NCBI RefSeq assembly: GCF_003852315.1
Contig: NZ_CP027762.1
Coordinates: 1,779,501 to 1,843,500, forward strand
DNA: 64,000 nucleotides
Direction of reading: 5' to 3'
From: Pseudomonas sp. LBUM920
Lineage (GTDB): Bacteria > Pseudomonadota > Gammaproteobacteria > Pseudomonadales > Pseudomonadaceae
The notes beneath the pieces were generated by a model. The model saw only the letters and a list, made by a program, of their open reading frames with translations, was not told the DNA's origin and searched no databases. Both the position numbers and the translations under genes were made by a program. Each line of letters begins with the position of its first letter. Within the stretch, counting starts at the first letter, position 1. Positions 16,489 to 25,236 of this stretch are shown here, piece by piece.

Positions 16489-16949
16489 CAGATCAGCTCC
16501 ACGGTGGTGCGGCTTTTCTCGAGAAAGTCCCTGATTGCCCAGCGCAGATCGCGGCGGTAGTCGTCGATGGTGGGGGCTACCTCTTCGGCCTTTTTATTAC
16601 CCGCGTTGGTGGCGCTGTAGTCGCGATACCGCTCGCAGACTTCTGCGCCGGTGCCGGCTTCGATCGCGCGACGGTAGAGGTGAGCCTTTACCGATACGTC
16701 CTTGATGCGATCACCTGGCACGTCGTCCAGCTTCAAGTAACCAGCCGCCTGCTGTGTCGCGCGCCAGTCGCTGAGTTCGCGATTGAGATTGATGGCTGCA
16801 GCGATCACGGCGGTTTCCAGGCGGGCAGGGGTGACGCTGGAGTCGATGCGCAGAGTGGCGCGCAAGTTGTCCAAGTCTATCGACGGCCAGAATGGGTCGG
16901 TGTTGATGTGGCCGCTGGCGACGGTGCCGCTGGCTACAAATGCGCTCAT
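16488..16949 (-). CDS. L: head completion/stabilisation protein L (P2 gpL)
   Basis: The 153-aa protein has the P2 gpL pattern (DPFWPSIDLDNLRATLRIDSSVTPARLETAVIAAAINLNRELSDWR). It fills the connector position under the portal after DNA packaging. It follows M after about 100 bases; the gap contains a GC-rich inverted repeat but no T-run. Confidence 0.94.
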   Translation of the reverse strand: MSAFVASGTVASGHINTDPFWPSIDLDNLRATLRIDSSVTPARLETAVIAAAINLNRELSDWRATQQAAGYLKLDDVPGDRIKDVSVKAHLYRRAIEAGTGAEVCERYRDYSATNAGNKKAEEVAPTIDDYRRDLRWAIRDFLEKSRTTVELI

Positions 16950-17050
16950 GAGACTGCACTCGAAAAATAAGTCGCCGGTGGTCGGGGCTTCACGTTCAGG
17001 AGGAGCGGCCTGGCCGATCCGCCCCGAGCCGGCGGGGTGCGTGGGGACGC

Positions 17051-17770
17051 TCAGTTAGCTGCGGGAGCAGCGTATTTTTTGAGGAGGCGCTCAACGCGCT
17101 CCAAATCCTTCTTGCCACCGCAATTTGTGTTCAGCTCGATGGCCCGGGACAGATATTTTTTCGAGGACTCCAGGTGACACAGGGCGACTACCTTGCTTTC
17201 TGACGTGTCGTCGTCGGAAACCATCTCCGCGAAAGCCTTGCCTAGCGCCAGATGCAGCTTGGCTTTCGCTTGGTCGGGCATGTCTTCTTCACCCGCGATT
17301 TGCTCAGTCCGGAGCAACAGTTTCACGTCGAAGGTCCCACCGGCCTTCTGCGCCTTCAGGGCGACCTCGGCAACTTCTTCGGCAACGATGGTGCCGGTCG
17401 TGCGTTCGAAGCGGTCAGGCATGAGCAATGCGTGCTGGATGACGTACTCAGCAATGTCCAGGGCGCCGGCAAAGTCGCCGGCATCCATTCGCCACACCAT
17501 CAGAGTGGTCAGTACTTGGTCCTGCGCGCCTTTGCCGCCTGCCAGGACACCTTCCACGTATGGGACGTATTCGGGTAGCAATTGCTTTTTCAGCTCTGCT
17601 TTACCCTCGGTGGACTGCACCTGTTTCAGGCGCAAGTAGTCCTGCTGAAGCTTCGCCAGGTGCAGTTCGTAAACAGTGGAACCTTCCATGGTCATGGCTG
17701 GGCCGGCCACAGCAGCCGCTGCAACGGCTGCTGTGACGCGCTGGAAGTGACGACGGCAAGGATTGGTCAT
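17051..17770 (-). CDS. M: terminase small (endonuclease) subunit M (P2 gpM)
   Basis: The 239-aa protein (PCRRHFQRVTAAVAAAAVAGPAMTMEGSTVYELHLAKLQQDYLRLKQVQS at the N-terminus) is the P2-type terminase endonuclease subunit, which together with gpP cuts concatemers or circles at cos. Helical content dominates. It lies just after the capsid gene N, 11 bases away. Confidence 0.94.
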   Translation of the reverse strand: MTNPCRRHFQRVTAAVAAAAVAGPAMTMEGSTVYELHLAKLQQDYLRLKQVQSTEGKAELKKQLLPEYVPYVEGVLAGGKGAQDQVLTTLMVWRMDAGDFAGALDIAEYVIQHALLMPDRFERTTGTIVAEEVAEVALKAQKAGGTFDVKLLLRTEQIAGEEDMPDQAKAKLHLALGKAFAEMVSDDDTSESKVVALCHLESSKKYLSRAIELNTNCGGKKDLERVERLLKKYAAPAAN

Positions 17771-17781
17771 GTTTGCGCGCC

Positions 17782-18789
17782 TTAGCTCAGGGTGATGTTT
17801 TCGGCCATGGCTGCGCAGCCAAGGTCTTCGATCACGTAGGCTTCGTTGACCGACTCGTAGTTCTCGATACGGTCGCGTTTGGCGTTGTCCACCACCGTGC
17901 GGCGGCGCGTGCCTTCCTGCCAGTAGATCGACAGGTTGTCGAGGCGGGTAACCAGCAGTCCGTTCGGAGGGAAGTGAGGCACTCGCACCGCCGGCAGGTT
18001 GCCGATGCGCTTCTGGCTGGTGACGATATCGGCGGCGAGCATTTCGGTCGGCGCTTGGGACTTGTTGATGATCGGGAAGTATTTGTCGGCCAGCAGCTGG
18101 CGTCCGCAGATCACTACCAGGTCAGTGTCTTCTTGGTACCAGGGCTCGATGAACTCATTGACCATGCTAACGACCAGGGCGTCGATGTTTTCGAAGTCCT
18201 TGCCCGCGCCAATCTGAATTTCGCCGCTGCCGTCGACCACTTCTTTCATGACGCGCGCAGGGTTTTCCAAGCGCATTTTTTGCAGCCATCCGACGTTGAC
18301 GTCCTGCAGCAGCTTGTTGATGTCCGGTTTGGAGGTCGCCGCGCGGCTGGTGCCGTTCCAACCAATCATGATCCGGTTGAGTGCCTGAGCCCGGATGATG
18401 GCGTCACGGATACGCGCCTGGAAGTCTTTGAACTTGGCCCATTGATCCAGCTTCTGGTAACGCAAGCCGGTATCGAAGTTGGTTTGGGTGCAGGTGTACC
18501 CACGGTTATCGAGGCCGGTAGGGTCGCGTGGCTCGCGGTCTTGCTGAGTGGTATCGGTGGTGCCGGCGATAGTGCCGTCGATACCGATGCCGATTTTTTC
18601 GCCAGACTGCTCGGATACGCCGTAGACATTGATCGAGCTGAGAAATGCGCTCGACTCCTGCATACGGGTTTCCAGAGTCTGTGCAACGGATGGAGCGGCT
18701 GTGAACTTGGTGGTGACGTCGCTCACCCCGTGCAGTTGAGCGAGTTGTTGCAGGTAGGCGTTGAAAAGAACGCGAGTATCGTTACGCAT
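17782..18789 (-). CDS. N: major capsid protein N (P2 gpN)
   Basis: The 335-aa protein starts MRNDTRVLFNAYLQQLAQLHGV and matches the P2 major capsid family, an HK97-fold shell protein. Processing by gpO normally removes about 31 N-terminal residues. The length is close to the P2 protein (357 aa, from memory), so it should be intact. Confidence 0.95.
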   Translation of the reverse strand: MRNDTRVLFNAYLQQLAQLHGVSDVTTKFTAAPSVAQTLETRMQESSAFLSSINVYGVSEQSGEKIGIGIDGTIAGTTDTTQQDREPRDPTGLDNRGYTCTQTNFDTGLRYQKLDQWAKFKDFQARIRDAIIRAQALNRIMIGWNGTSRAATSKPDINKLLQDVNVGWLQKMRLENPARVMKEVVDGSGEIQIGAGKDFENIDALVVSMVNEFIEPWYQEDTDLVVICGRQLLADKYFPIINKSQAPTEMLAADIVTSQKRIGNLPAVRVPHFPPNGLLVTRLDNLSIYWQEGTRRRTVVDNAKRDRIENYESVNEAYVIEDLGCAAMAENITLS

Positions 18790-18834
18790 GGTGTTCTCCG
18801 ATGTTCCTTGGCTATGTGTTGTCCGTTGTTTGGA

Positions 18835-19713
18835 TCAGCAGTCGGTGACGAGCTTCCCGTCACCGCCCGTAGCCGGCGGGCGAACGGAGTGCTGCGATTT
18901 TTGACCTGTGGTGTCCAGGGTGTTTTCGAGTCGGGTAACCAGGTCAGTGAAGTCGGTGGACAGCTTGTCGTGGGCTGTCTGCAGCTTTTCGCGAGCTGAC
19001 TTCTCAGCAGTGAAAGCCTTGCCCTGGTTGGCGACGTGCTCGGCCATGGCCTCGACGGCTTCGCCGAGTTCAGTGAAGAGAGCGGCGTCCTTGCCTTCCT
19101 TTTCCTTGCTCTTGCCGAGGAGGTCGAGAACACGGCTGAACAGGCCTGCGACCTTGCCGCTTTCGTCTTCAACTTCTTCGAATTCAAGTTCAATCTCGAC
19201 GACCTCAGAGAAGAGGTTGCCGGGATCGCGTTTGCGACCGGTCAGCGGATTCATGTCCGGATGCTGTGCGCTGAAAGTCAGCATCTCGGTGCCCAGGCTG
19301 GCGGGGGTATCGGTAACGGCGATGCCGTCTAAATAGGCGCGGCCGGTGTCGGCGAATTTCGGCCGAATCTCGATGCTGGTGTACAGCTTCTGCCGGGCTT
19401 TGTTCATGGCGACCAAGTCGGCGGTCGGCTCGATTTGGGCGAACAAGGCGAGTTTTTTTGCCCCGGCGATCTCTACTTCTTCGGTCTTCAACGCGACCAC
19501 ATCGCCATAGGCCCGGAAAGGACTGTCGGGCAGCATGCTACGCATGTGCTCGATCCAAACCCGAGCGCCATAGGTGTTCTGGCTGTAGGTTTCGGCAGCG
19601 TCGACCAGCCATTGGCGTTCGATCTGGCGTCCATCGGTGGTGGCGCCTTCAACGGCGACGCGGAAGAACTTGGAGCGTTGTTTCTTGGCTGGGTTGTCGG
19701 TTTTGCCGGCCAT
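18835..19713 (-). CDS. O: capsid scaffolding/maturation protease O (P2 gpO)
   Basis: The 292-aa protein has the gpO serine protease at the N-terminus and a scaffold tail at the C-terminus. By alignment from memory with P2 (Asp19, His48, Ser107) the triad is Asp27 (TTDGR), His56 (WIEHMRS) and Ser113 (KLYTSIEIRP); VTDTPASLGTEML is also typical. The C-terminal third is Glu/Lys-rich helix, as expected for a scaffold. The start at 19713 gives MAGKTDNPAKKQRSKFFRVAVEG; the upstream 25 in-frame codons are not family-like. Confidence 0.94.
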   Translation of the reverse strand: MAGKTDNPAKKQRSKFFRVAVEGATTDGRQIERQWLVDAAETYSQNTYGARVWIEHMRSMLPDSPFRAYGDVVALKTEEVEIAGAKKLALFAQIEPTADLVAMNKARQKLYTSIEIRPKFADTGRAYLDGIAVTDTPASLGTEMLTFSAQHPDMNPLTGRKRDPGNLFSEVVEIELEFEEVEDESGKVAGLFSRVLDLLGKSKEKEGKDAALFTELGEAVEAMAEHVANQGKAFTAEKSAREKLQTAHDKLSTDFTDLVTRLENTLDTTGQKSQHSVRPPATGGDGKLVTDC

Positions 19714-19799
19714 GCGTGAATCCCTCAGTGCGGTGGCAGTCTGCCTTGGCGATGAGCGCATGTTGTTGAGCGCGGGCGCGACGGGCAACGAGGTGCTGT

Positions 19800-19818
19800 T
19801 GTAGTTCGTTGAGATACA
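19800..19818. promoter_or_regulatory. putative Ogr-type late promoter operator between O and P
   Basis: TGTAGTTCGTTGAGATACA fits TGTA-N11-TACA, as at 7863 and 12455. It lies in the divergent gap between O (start 19713) and P (start 19866), where P2 has its back-to-back P_O and P_P late promoters. Only one dyad was found here, so it may serve both directions. Confidence 0.58.
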
Positions 19819-19865
19819 AGGGGCGGAGCGGGAACTGTTCGCGCGCGGGCGGCAGCATCTGCGCC

Positions 19866-21623
19866 ATGAATGCCATCGTCGAACTGCCTACCGATCACCG
19901 CCGCCACGCCAAGCACCTCTATTGGCAGGGCTATCGCGTGTGCGAGATCGCCGAGCTGATTGGGGAAAAAGAAAAAACGCTGCACAGCTGGAAGGCCCGT
20001 GACGAATGGGACCGCGCTACACCGCTGGAGCGTATCCAGGCCGCGACCGAAGCCCGCCTGGTGCAGCTGATTTTGAAAGACCCCAAGTCAGGGTCCGACT
20101 ACAAGGAAATTGACCTGTTGCACCGCCAGTTGGAGCGGCAAGCCCGCATCCAGCGTTTCAACGACGGCGGCACCGAAACCGAGCTGAATCCGAAACTCGC
20201 CAAGCGTAACGAAGGGCCGAAGAAGGCCCCTAAGCGCAACGAGTTCGATGAAGAACACATCGAAAAGCTGACTGAGGCGTTCATTGATGGCTGTTTCGGC
20301 TATCAGTTGGATTGGTACAAGGCCGGCAATCAACGAACCCGTGCGATCCTCAAGTCGCGGCAGATCGGCGCGACGTACTACTTCGCCCGTGAAGCGCTGA
20401 TCGATGCGCTGACGACAGGCCGCAACCAGATATTCCTGTCGGCCTCGAAAAACCAGGCTCATATCTTTAAGGCCTACATTCAGGCTTTTGCTCGCGAGGT
20501 GGTCGGCGTAGAGCTGACGGGTGACCCGATCATTTTGGGGAACGGCGCAGAGCTGCATTTCCTGGGCACCAACGCCCGCACAGCTCAGGGCTACCACGGC
20601 AATTTCTACTTCGACGAATTCTTCTGGACGTTCAAGTTCAAGGAGCTGAACAAGGTCGCCAGTGGCATGGCGATGCAGAAGCAATACCGCCGAACATACT
20701 TTTCGACGCCTTCCAGCATGGCGCACGAAGCCTATACGTTCTGGACCGGCGAGCGATTCAACAAAGGCAAGCCGGCCGCGCATCGGGTCAAAATCGACGT
20801 TTCTCACGACGTGCTGCAACAGGGGCGGTTGTGTGAGGATCGGGTTTGGCGGCAGATCGTCACCATCCTCGACGCGGAAGACCGTGGCTGCGACCTTTTT
20901 GACCTTGATGAGCTGCGCCAGGAATACGATGCCGAGGCCTTCCAGAACCTGCTGATGTGCCAGTTCATCGACGACGGAGCCAGCATTTTCCCGCTGGCGA
21001 TGTTGCAGCCCTGCATGGTGGACAGCTGGGACCTATGGGCCGAGGACTACAAACCATTTGCCGCGCGTCCTTTTGGGGATCGGCAAGTTTGGGTTGGCTA
21101 CGACCCGGCTGAAAGCGGCGACAGCGCCGCACTGGTGGTAATTGCTCCCCCGACTGTTCCCGGCGGCAAGTTCCGCGTGCTGGAGAGACACCAATTTCGT
21201 GGGATGGACTTTGCCGCCCAGGCTGAATCTATCCGCCAGGTCACCAGGCGCTATTGGGTGACCTATATCGGTATCGACATCACTGGCATGGGGTCAGGCG
21301 TGGCCCAGTTGGTGAAGCAATTCTTCCCAAACATCACCACCTTCAGCTACTCCCCCGAAGTCAAAACACGCCTGGTGTTGAAGGCCTACGACGTGATCAA
21401 GAACGGCCGTCTGGAGTTCGACGCCGGTTGGACAGACATGGCCCAGTCGTTGATGGCTATCCGCAAAACAGTCACCGCCTCCGGGCGCCAGTTCACTTAC
21501 ACGGCCGGTCGCACCGACGAGACAGGTCATGCCGACTTGGCGTGGGCGACCTTCCACGCCCTGCACAACGAGCCTCTTGAAGGGCAGACCACGGCGAATA
21601 CCGGATTTATGGAGTCCTACTGA
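19866..21623 (+). CDS. P: terminase large (ATPase) subunit P (P2 gpP)
   Basis: The 585-aa protein has an N-terminal helix-turn-helix (HAKHLYWQGYRVCEIAELIG, about 14-45), an ATPase domain with Walker A ILKSRQIGATYYF (about 161-173) and Walker B NFYFDEFFW (about 246-254), and a C-terminal RNase H-like nuclease starting GYDPAESGDSAALVVI. It powers DNA packaging into the prohead. The start at 19866 (MNAIVELPTDHRRHAKHLYW) is chosen over the earlier in-frame start, whose first 19 residues are not conserved in type. Confidence 0.95.
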   Translation: MNAIVELPTDHRRHAKHLYWQGYRVCEIAELIGEKEKTLHSWKARDEWDRATPLERIQAATEARLVQLILKDPKSGSDYKEIDLLHRQLERQARIQRFNDGGTETELNPKLAKRNEGPKKAPKRNEFDEEHIEKLTEAFIDGCFGYQLDWYKAGNQRTRAILKSRQIGATYYFAREALIDALTTGRNQIFLSASKNQAHIFKAYIQAFAREVVGVELTGDPIILGNGAELHFLGTNARTAQGYHGNFYFDEFFWTFKFKELNKVASGMAMQKQYRRTYFSTPSSMAHEAYTFWTGERFNKGKPAAHRVKIDVSHDVLQQGRLCEDRVWRQIVTILDAEDRGCDLFDLDELRQEYDAEAFQNLLMCQFIDDGASIFPLAMLQPCMVDSWDLWAEDYKPFAARPFGDRQVWVGYDPAESGDSAALVVIAPPTVPGGKFRVLERHQFRGMDFAAQAESIRQVTRRYWVTYIGIDITGMGSGVAQLVKQFFPNITTFSYSPEVKTRLVLKAYDVIKNGRLEFDAGWTDMAQSLMAIRKTVTASGRQFTYTAGRTDETGHADLAWATFHALHNEPLEGQTTANTGFMESY

Positions 21624-22675
21624 TGAGCAGACGTAAGCGCGCAACCCAACTAACCACCGTTCTGCCAGCTGTAGAAGGGGAGGTACTCCCGCCGGAGTCC
21701 GGGCCGGTGGAGGCTTTCACCTTTGGTGATCCGGCGCCTGTGCTCGATAGCAGGGAGATCCTCGACTATCTGGAATGCTGGGCCAATGGCCGTTGGTTCG
21801 AAACACCGATGTCCATGGACGGTCTGGCCAAAACGACGCGCGCCAGTGTGTACCTGCAGTCCGGTCTCAACTTCAAGCGCAACATGCTGGCCCGCACGTT
21901 CGTTCCTCACCGCCTGCTGAAGCGTCAGGCCTTTGAGCAGTTCGCCCTGGACTGGCTCTGGTGCGGCAACTGTTACTTGGAAAAGCGCAACAACATGCTG
22001 CGCAACACGATGGGCCTTCTACCGCCGCTGGCGAAGTTCATGCGCCGAGGCGTGGACATGGAGACCTATTATCAGGTGCGCGGATGGAAGGATGAACATG
22101 AGTTTGCGTCGGGTTCTATTTGCCATCTGCGGGAGGCCGATATCAATCAGGAAATTTACGGTTTGCCCGAGTGGCTGGCAGCCCTGCAGAGCGCGTTGCT
22201 CAACGAGAGCGCCACGCTGTTCCGCCGCAAGTACTACAACAATGGCAGTCACGCCGGATTCATCCTGTACATGACCGACGCGGCGCAGAAGGAGGAAGAC
22301 ATCGACTCACTGCGCACCGCGCTGAAGAACTCGAAAGGTCCGGGCAATTTCCGAAACCTGTTTGTTTACGCACCGGCCGGGAAAAAGGATGGCATCCAGC
22401 TCATTCCGGTCAGTGAGGTGGCGGCGAAGGACGAATTCAGCTCGATCAAGAACATCAGCCGCGACGATCTGCTCGCGGCTTTGCGCATTCCGCCGCAGTT
22501 GATGGGCATCGTGCCGCAGAACGCGGGCGGTTTTGGGTCGTTGCGGGAGGCGGCTGAGGTTTGGGCGGTCAACGAGCTGGAGCCGCTGCAGGCGCGGTTG
22601 GCTCAGGTCAATGAGTGGCTGGGTGAAGAGGTCATCAGCTTCAAGGAATTTGAGCTTCCAGCGGGGGGGAAGTAG
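21623..22675 (+). CDS. Q: phage portal protein Q (P2 gpQ)
   Basis: The 350-aa protein matches the P2-type portal family (PVEAFTFGDPAPVLDSREILDYLECW, FKRNMLARTFVPHRLLKRQAFEQFALDWLWCGNCYLEKRNN, and the C-terminal GIVPQNAGGFGSLREAAEVWAVNELEPLQ). It forms the dodecameric DNA gate. Start and upstream stop share one base, so P and Q are coupled. It is the last gene before the presumed cos end. Confidence 0.95.
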   Translation: MSRRKRATQLTTVLPAVEGEVLPPESGPVEAFTFGDPAPVLDSREILDYLECWANGRWFETPMSMDGLAKTTRASVYLQSGLNFKRNMLARTFVPHRLLKRQAFEQFALDWLWCGNCYLEKRNNMLRNTMGLLPPLAKFMRRGVDMETYYQVRGWKDEHEFASGSICHLREADINQEIYGLPEWLAALQSALLNESATLFRRKYYNNGSHAGFILYMTDAAQKEEDIDSLRTALKNSKGPGNFRNLFVYAPAGKKDGIQLIPVSEVAAKDEFSSIKNISRDDLLAALRIPPQLMGIVPQNAGGFGSLREAAEVWAVNELEPLQARLAQVNEWLGEEVISFKEFELPAGGK

Positions 22676-22831
22676 TACCCCCGCGCAGCAAACGAGGCGA
22701 CGAGCTGGTGCGCTAACACCCGCTCGACGCTGAATCACTCGAACACGCCGAGTGCTCCAACCAAGGCCTCGCCCCACTGCGCAGGGGGTGCGAAGCCTAA
22801 GCGAATCCAATTTTCAAAACAAGGATCACTT
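22676..22831. other. non-coding gap after Q, probable cos region
   Basis: In P2 the virion end lies directly after Q. Read on the minus strand this gap contains GGGGCGAGGCC (22765-22775) followed about 34 bases later by TTCAGCGTC. The remembered left end of P2 starts GGCGAGGCGGGG and also has TTCAGCGTC shortly after. The match is partial and made from memory, so the assignment rests mainly on position. Confidence 0.4.
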
Positions 22832-23626
22832 ATGAGCACACCAATAATCCCGTGGATGGGCGGCAAGCGTCGTCTGGCAGACCGTCTTATTCCGCTGTTT
22901 CCGCCTCACGAATGTTACGTCGAGGTCTTTGCCGGCGGCGCCGCGCTTTACTTCATGCGGCCTCAAGCTGCGCCGGTTGAAGTCCTCAATGACATCAACG
23001 GCGACCTGGTGACGCTGTACCGCGTGGTGCAGAACCACCTGGAGGAGTTTGTGCGCCAGTTCAAGTGGGCGCTCAGCTCCCGCCAGGTGTTCGAATGGCA
23101 GAAGATGACCAGGCCGGAAACACTCACCGACATCCAGCGGGCTGCGCGGTTTTTCTACTTGCAGCACCATGCCTTCGCCGGCAAGGTCAGCGGGCAGACC
23201 TTCGGTACCGCCACCACTGGCCCTGCCATCAACCTGCTGCGGATCGAGGAGAACCTGTCTGCTGCCTGGCAACGGCTGTCGGGTACCTACGTTGAGAACC
23301 TGGGCTGGCTTGAGTGTGCGGAGCGCTATGACCGGCCACACACCTTTCATTACATGGACCCACCGTACTGGCAGACCGCTGGTTATGGGGTGGACTTTCC
23401 GTTTGAGAACTATGAGCGGATGGCCGACTTCATGCGGCGGTGCAAGGGTAAGGTTATGGTCAGCATCAACGATCACCCAGACATCCGACGGGTGTTTGAG
23501 GGGTTCCACTTTGAGACGGTGGATATTCGGTACAGCACGGCAAATCAGAGGCAGGGGAAGGCCGAGGTCAGTGGTGAGCTGATCATAATGAACTGGGAGC
23601 CGAACGCATTCGGCGGACTGTTCTAG
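22832..23626 (+). CDS. DNA adenine methylase (D12/Dam class)
   Basis: The 264-aa protein has the motifs of D12-class N6-adenine methyltransferases: PWMGGKRRLADRLIPLFP (motif X-like, residues 7-24), YVEVFAGGAALYF (AdoMet-binding FxGxG-type motif I, 29-41), LNDINGDLV (52-60) and catalytic DPPY at 176-179. No partner endonuclease gene is next to it, so it is probably an orphan methylase protecting or marking phage DNA. It sits on the far side of cos from Q, where P2 carries the accessory genes old and tin. Its end overlaps the convergent SRAP gene by four bases. Confidence 0.9.
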   Translation: MSTPIIPWMGGKRRLADRLIPLFPPHECYVEVFAGGAALYFMRPQAAPVEVLNDINGDLVTLYRVVQNHLEEFVRQFKWALSSRQVFEWQKMTRPETLTDIQRAARFFYLQHHAFAGKVSGQTFGTATTGPAINLLRIEENLSAAWQRLSGTYVENLGWLECAERYDRPHTFHYMDPPYWQTAGYGVDFPFENYERMADFMRRCKGKVMVSINDHPDIRRVFEGFHFETVDIRYSTANQRQGKAEVSGELIIMNWEPNAFGGLF

Positions 23627-24303
23627 CGCACTGGCTGGATCAAACCGGGACCTTTGTTTTTCACATTGCCCACCGCGCCGTCGACCTTGAACCACTCAAA
23701 AGTCTCGGCCGGCTCGCCTTGATGCAACACCATCTGCTCGGCGCGCTCTTTGGGCGTTGCCGGGTCCAACCATTCACGAGCCAGGTCGGGGTTCAACACC
23801 ACCGGCCGGCGGTCGTGGATATCCACCATGCCGCCAGCGCTGTCGGCGGTAATGATCACGAAGCCATCATGCTCGCTTGGGCCTTTATCGGCGTCCGGCA
23901 GTTGGCCGATGGCAGCGCAGAAGATCGGCGCGCCATCGCGGCGACGGATCAGGTAGGGCTGCTTTTTCGGCCCGCCCTCATCAACCCATTCAAACCAGTT
24001 ATCGATAGGCGTGATTGCCCGGTGCGGCCAGATCGCGCGAAAGAACGGTCCATGGGCTACCTTCTCGGCGCGCGCGTTAATTGGTGCGGCGCGGTCTTTT
24101 GCCCAGTGTGGTCGCCAACCCCAGCGCACCTGCTCAGCCAAGAGCAGCCCGCCCTGTAGGTGAAGCAGCGCGACCTGAGTCGTGGGTGCCACGTTGTAGC
24201 GTTCAATCGGCTGGTCACCCACCGAATTCGCCAAGGCATTGGGCATGCTCAGCGCTGCGACAAAGTCGTGGATGCCGCTGTACTGTGAAATTCTCCCGCA
24301 CAT
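23623..24303 (-). CDS. SOS response-associated peptidase (SRAP; YedK/HMCES family)
   Basis: The 226-aa protein keeps all key SRAP residues in place: Cys2 (MCGRIS), Asn76 (INARAE), Glu105 (WFEW) and His163 (DIHDRRPVVL), closely matching C2/N75/E105/H160 of E. coli YedK as I recall them. These proteins form covalent crosslinks with abasic sites in single-stranded DNA and so shield them. A phage-borne copy may protect replicating phage DNA. A short palindrome (24353-24365) lies upstream between this gene and the next divergent ORF; it is not a LexA box. Confidence 0.92.
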   Translation of the reverse strand: MCGRISQYSGIHDFVAALSMPNALANSVGDQPIERYNVAPTTQVALLHLQGGLLLAEQVRWGWRPHWAKDRAAPINARAEKVAHGPFFRAIWPHRAITPIDNWFEWVDEGGPKKQPYLIRRRDGAPIFCAAIGQLPDADKGPSEHDGFVIITADSAGGMVDIHDRRPVVLNPDLAREWLDPATPKERAEQMVLHQGEPAETFEWFKVDGAVGNVKNKGPGLIQPVR

Positions 24304-24386
24304 GGTGTTCTCCGCTCGTCGGACCTGCTGAACAGCTGGGCGCTGGTCAATCTCTACACTGTAGACACTGACCTTGAGTATTCGTC

Positions 24387-24596
24387 ATGACGATCAACAT
24401 TGAACAAATCAACGCGATGGAGGCGTGGTTCGCCTTGCGCACTGATCCTGATTTCATCTCAGCCACTCCAGAGGATCGCTATGAAGCGCGGCTCTCCCTG
24501 GCAGACGATCTGCAAGAGGAAGGCCTTATCGACAGCGGCGAGTGGCGTGAGCTGGTAGAGGAAGCGCAGGCCGCGTATGCAGACGAGCTGGGCTGA
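24387..24596 (+). CDS. small acidic phage protein, unknown function
   Basis: The 69-aa protein (MTINIEQINAMEAWFALRTD, then PDFISATPEDRYEARLSLADDL and further Glu-rich helix) is strongly acidic and predicted all-helical. I do not recognise it. It diverges from the SRAP gene, with 83 bases between starts, and is followed 36 bases on by another small ORF on the same strand, so the two form a small early operon. Confidence 0.65.
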   Translation: MTINIEQINAMEAWFALRTDPDFISATPEDRYEARLSLADDLQEEGLIDSGEWRELVEEAQAAYADELG

Positions 24597-24632
24597 CGCG
24601 CCTGCTGCCAGATATTTCTCAGAGGATTTGAT

Positions 24633-24860
24633 ATGGATGGTGTAATTCTGAGCGCCAGGATCGAACGAGACGCGGATAAGCTGCTGGCACAGATTGCAAG
24701 GGCGGGCTCAATGATGATGGCGGCCAAAGCAGGCGCTCGGGCCGACGGGTTCGTATTGGGTTTGGAATCGGCGCGCGCGGTGGCAGACGAAACCATTGAA
24801 CAGCTCTACGTCATCTTCGACACCGCAACTGAAGAGCGCCTTAAAGCGCTTTCGAAGTAA
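24633..24860 (+). CDS. small helical phage protein, unknown function
   Basis: The 75-aa protein (MDGVILSARIERDADKLLAQ and then IARAGSMMMAAKAGARADGFVLGLESARA) is helical and Ala-rich, with no membrane segment and no motif I know. GAGGA lies 8 bases before the start. It is second in the small plus-strand operon and its 3' end overlaps the convergent coiled-coil gene by 20 bases. Confidence 0.6.
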   Translation: MDGVILSARIERDADKLLAQIARAGSMMMAAKAGARADGFVLGLESARAVADETIEQLYVIFDTATEERLKALSK

Positions 24861-25218
24861 GGTCCATAACTGGGCGCTCTTGAGGCGCCCTCAATTCCGC
24901 CAGCAGCCGCTGGTTCTCCCTCAGTAAATAGTCACGCTGTTCGGTTACCAGCTTGATGCCGAGGATGGACGGCTCAGAGCATCGCTCTCTGAGATCGTCG
25001 ATTTCGATCCTGGCAGCGCTAAGGCATGACAATGCGTCGGCCAAACGCGTGGTCAAGCCGTCGCTCATCTGAATCAGTCCAGCAATATTCCTGCGCGCAT
25101 CACTCAGCCGCTTCAAGGTTTCATTCAGCTCGTCCTCGAGCAGGGCGCACTGATGCTTGTACATTTCCAGCGGTGTAGGGCAGCCGAGCCACGTTGAAGT
25201 GTCTTCGTCGATGTTCAT
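24841..25218 (-). CDS. coiled-coil phage protein behind a LexA box
   Basis: The 125-aa product of ATG 25218 (MNIDEDTSTWLGCPTPLEMY) is mostly coiled coil (CALLEDELNETLKRLSDARRNIAGL, then LSAARIEIDDLRERC and TEQRDYLLRENQRLLAEL). The start is only 18 bases from a near-perfect LexA operator at 25237, so it should be repressed by LexA and induced by DNA damage. The longer in-frame start at 25332 would place that operator inside the gene and is rejected. No family recognised; phage 186 has its SOS-induced antirepressor gene tum near the same genome end, which makes a role in induction possible. Confidence 0.6.
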   Translation of the reverse strand: MNIDEDTSTWLGCPTPLEMYKHQCALLEDELNETLKRLSDARRNIAGLIQMSDGLTTRLADALSCLSAARIEIDDLRERCSEPSILGIKLVTEQRDYLLRENQRLLAELRAPQERPVMDLTSKAL

Positions 25219-25236
25219 GGTCAGGAAACTCAAATA

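Noticed and set aside
24353..24365. LexA box upstream of the SRAP gene
   Set aside because: The palindrome TCTACACTGTAGA lacks the CTG-N10-CAG spacing; the true SOS box is at 25237.
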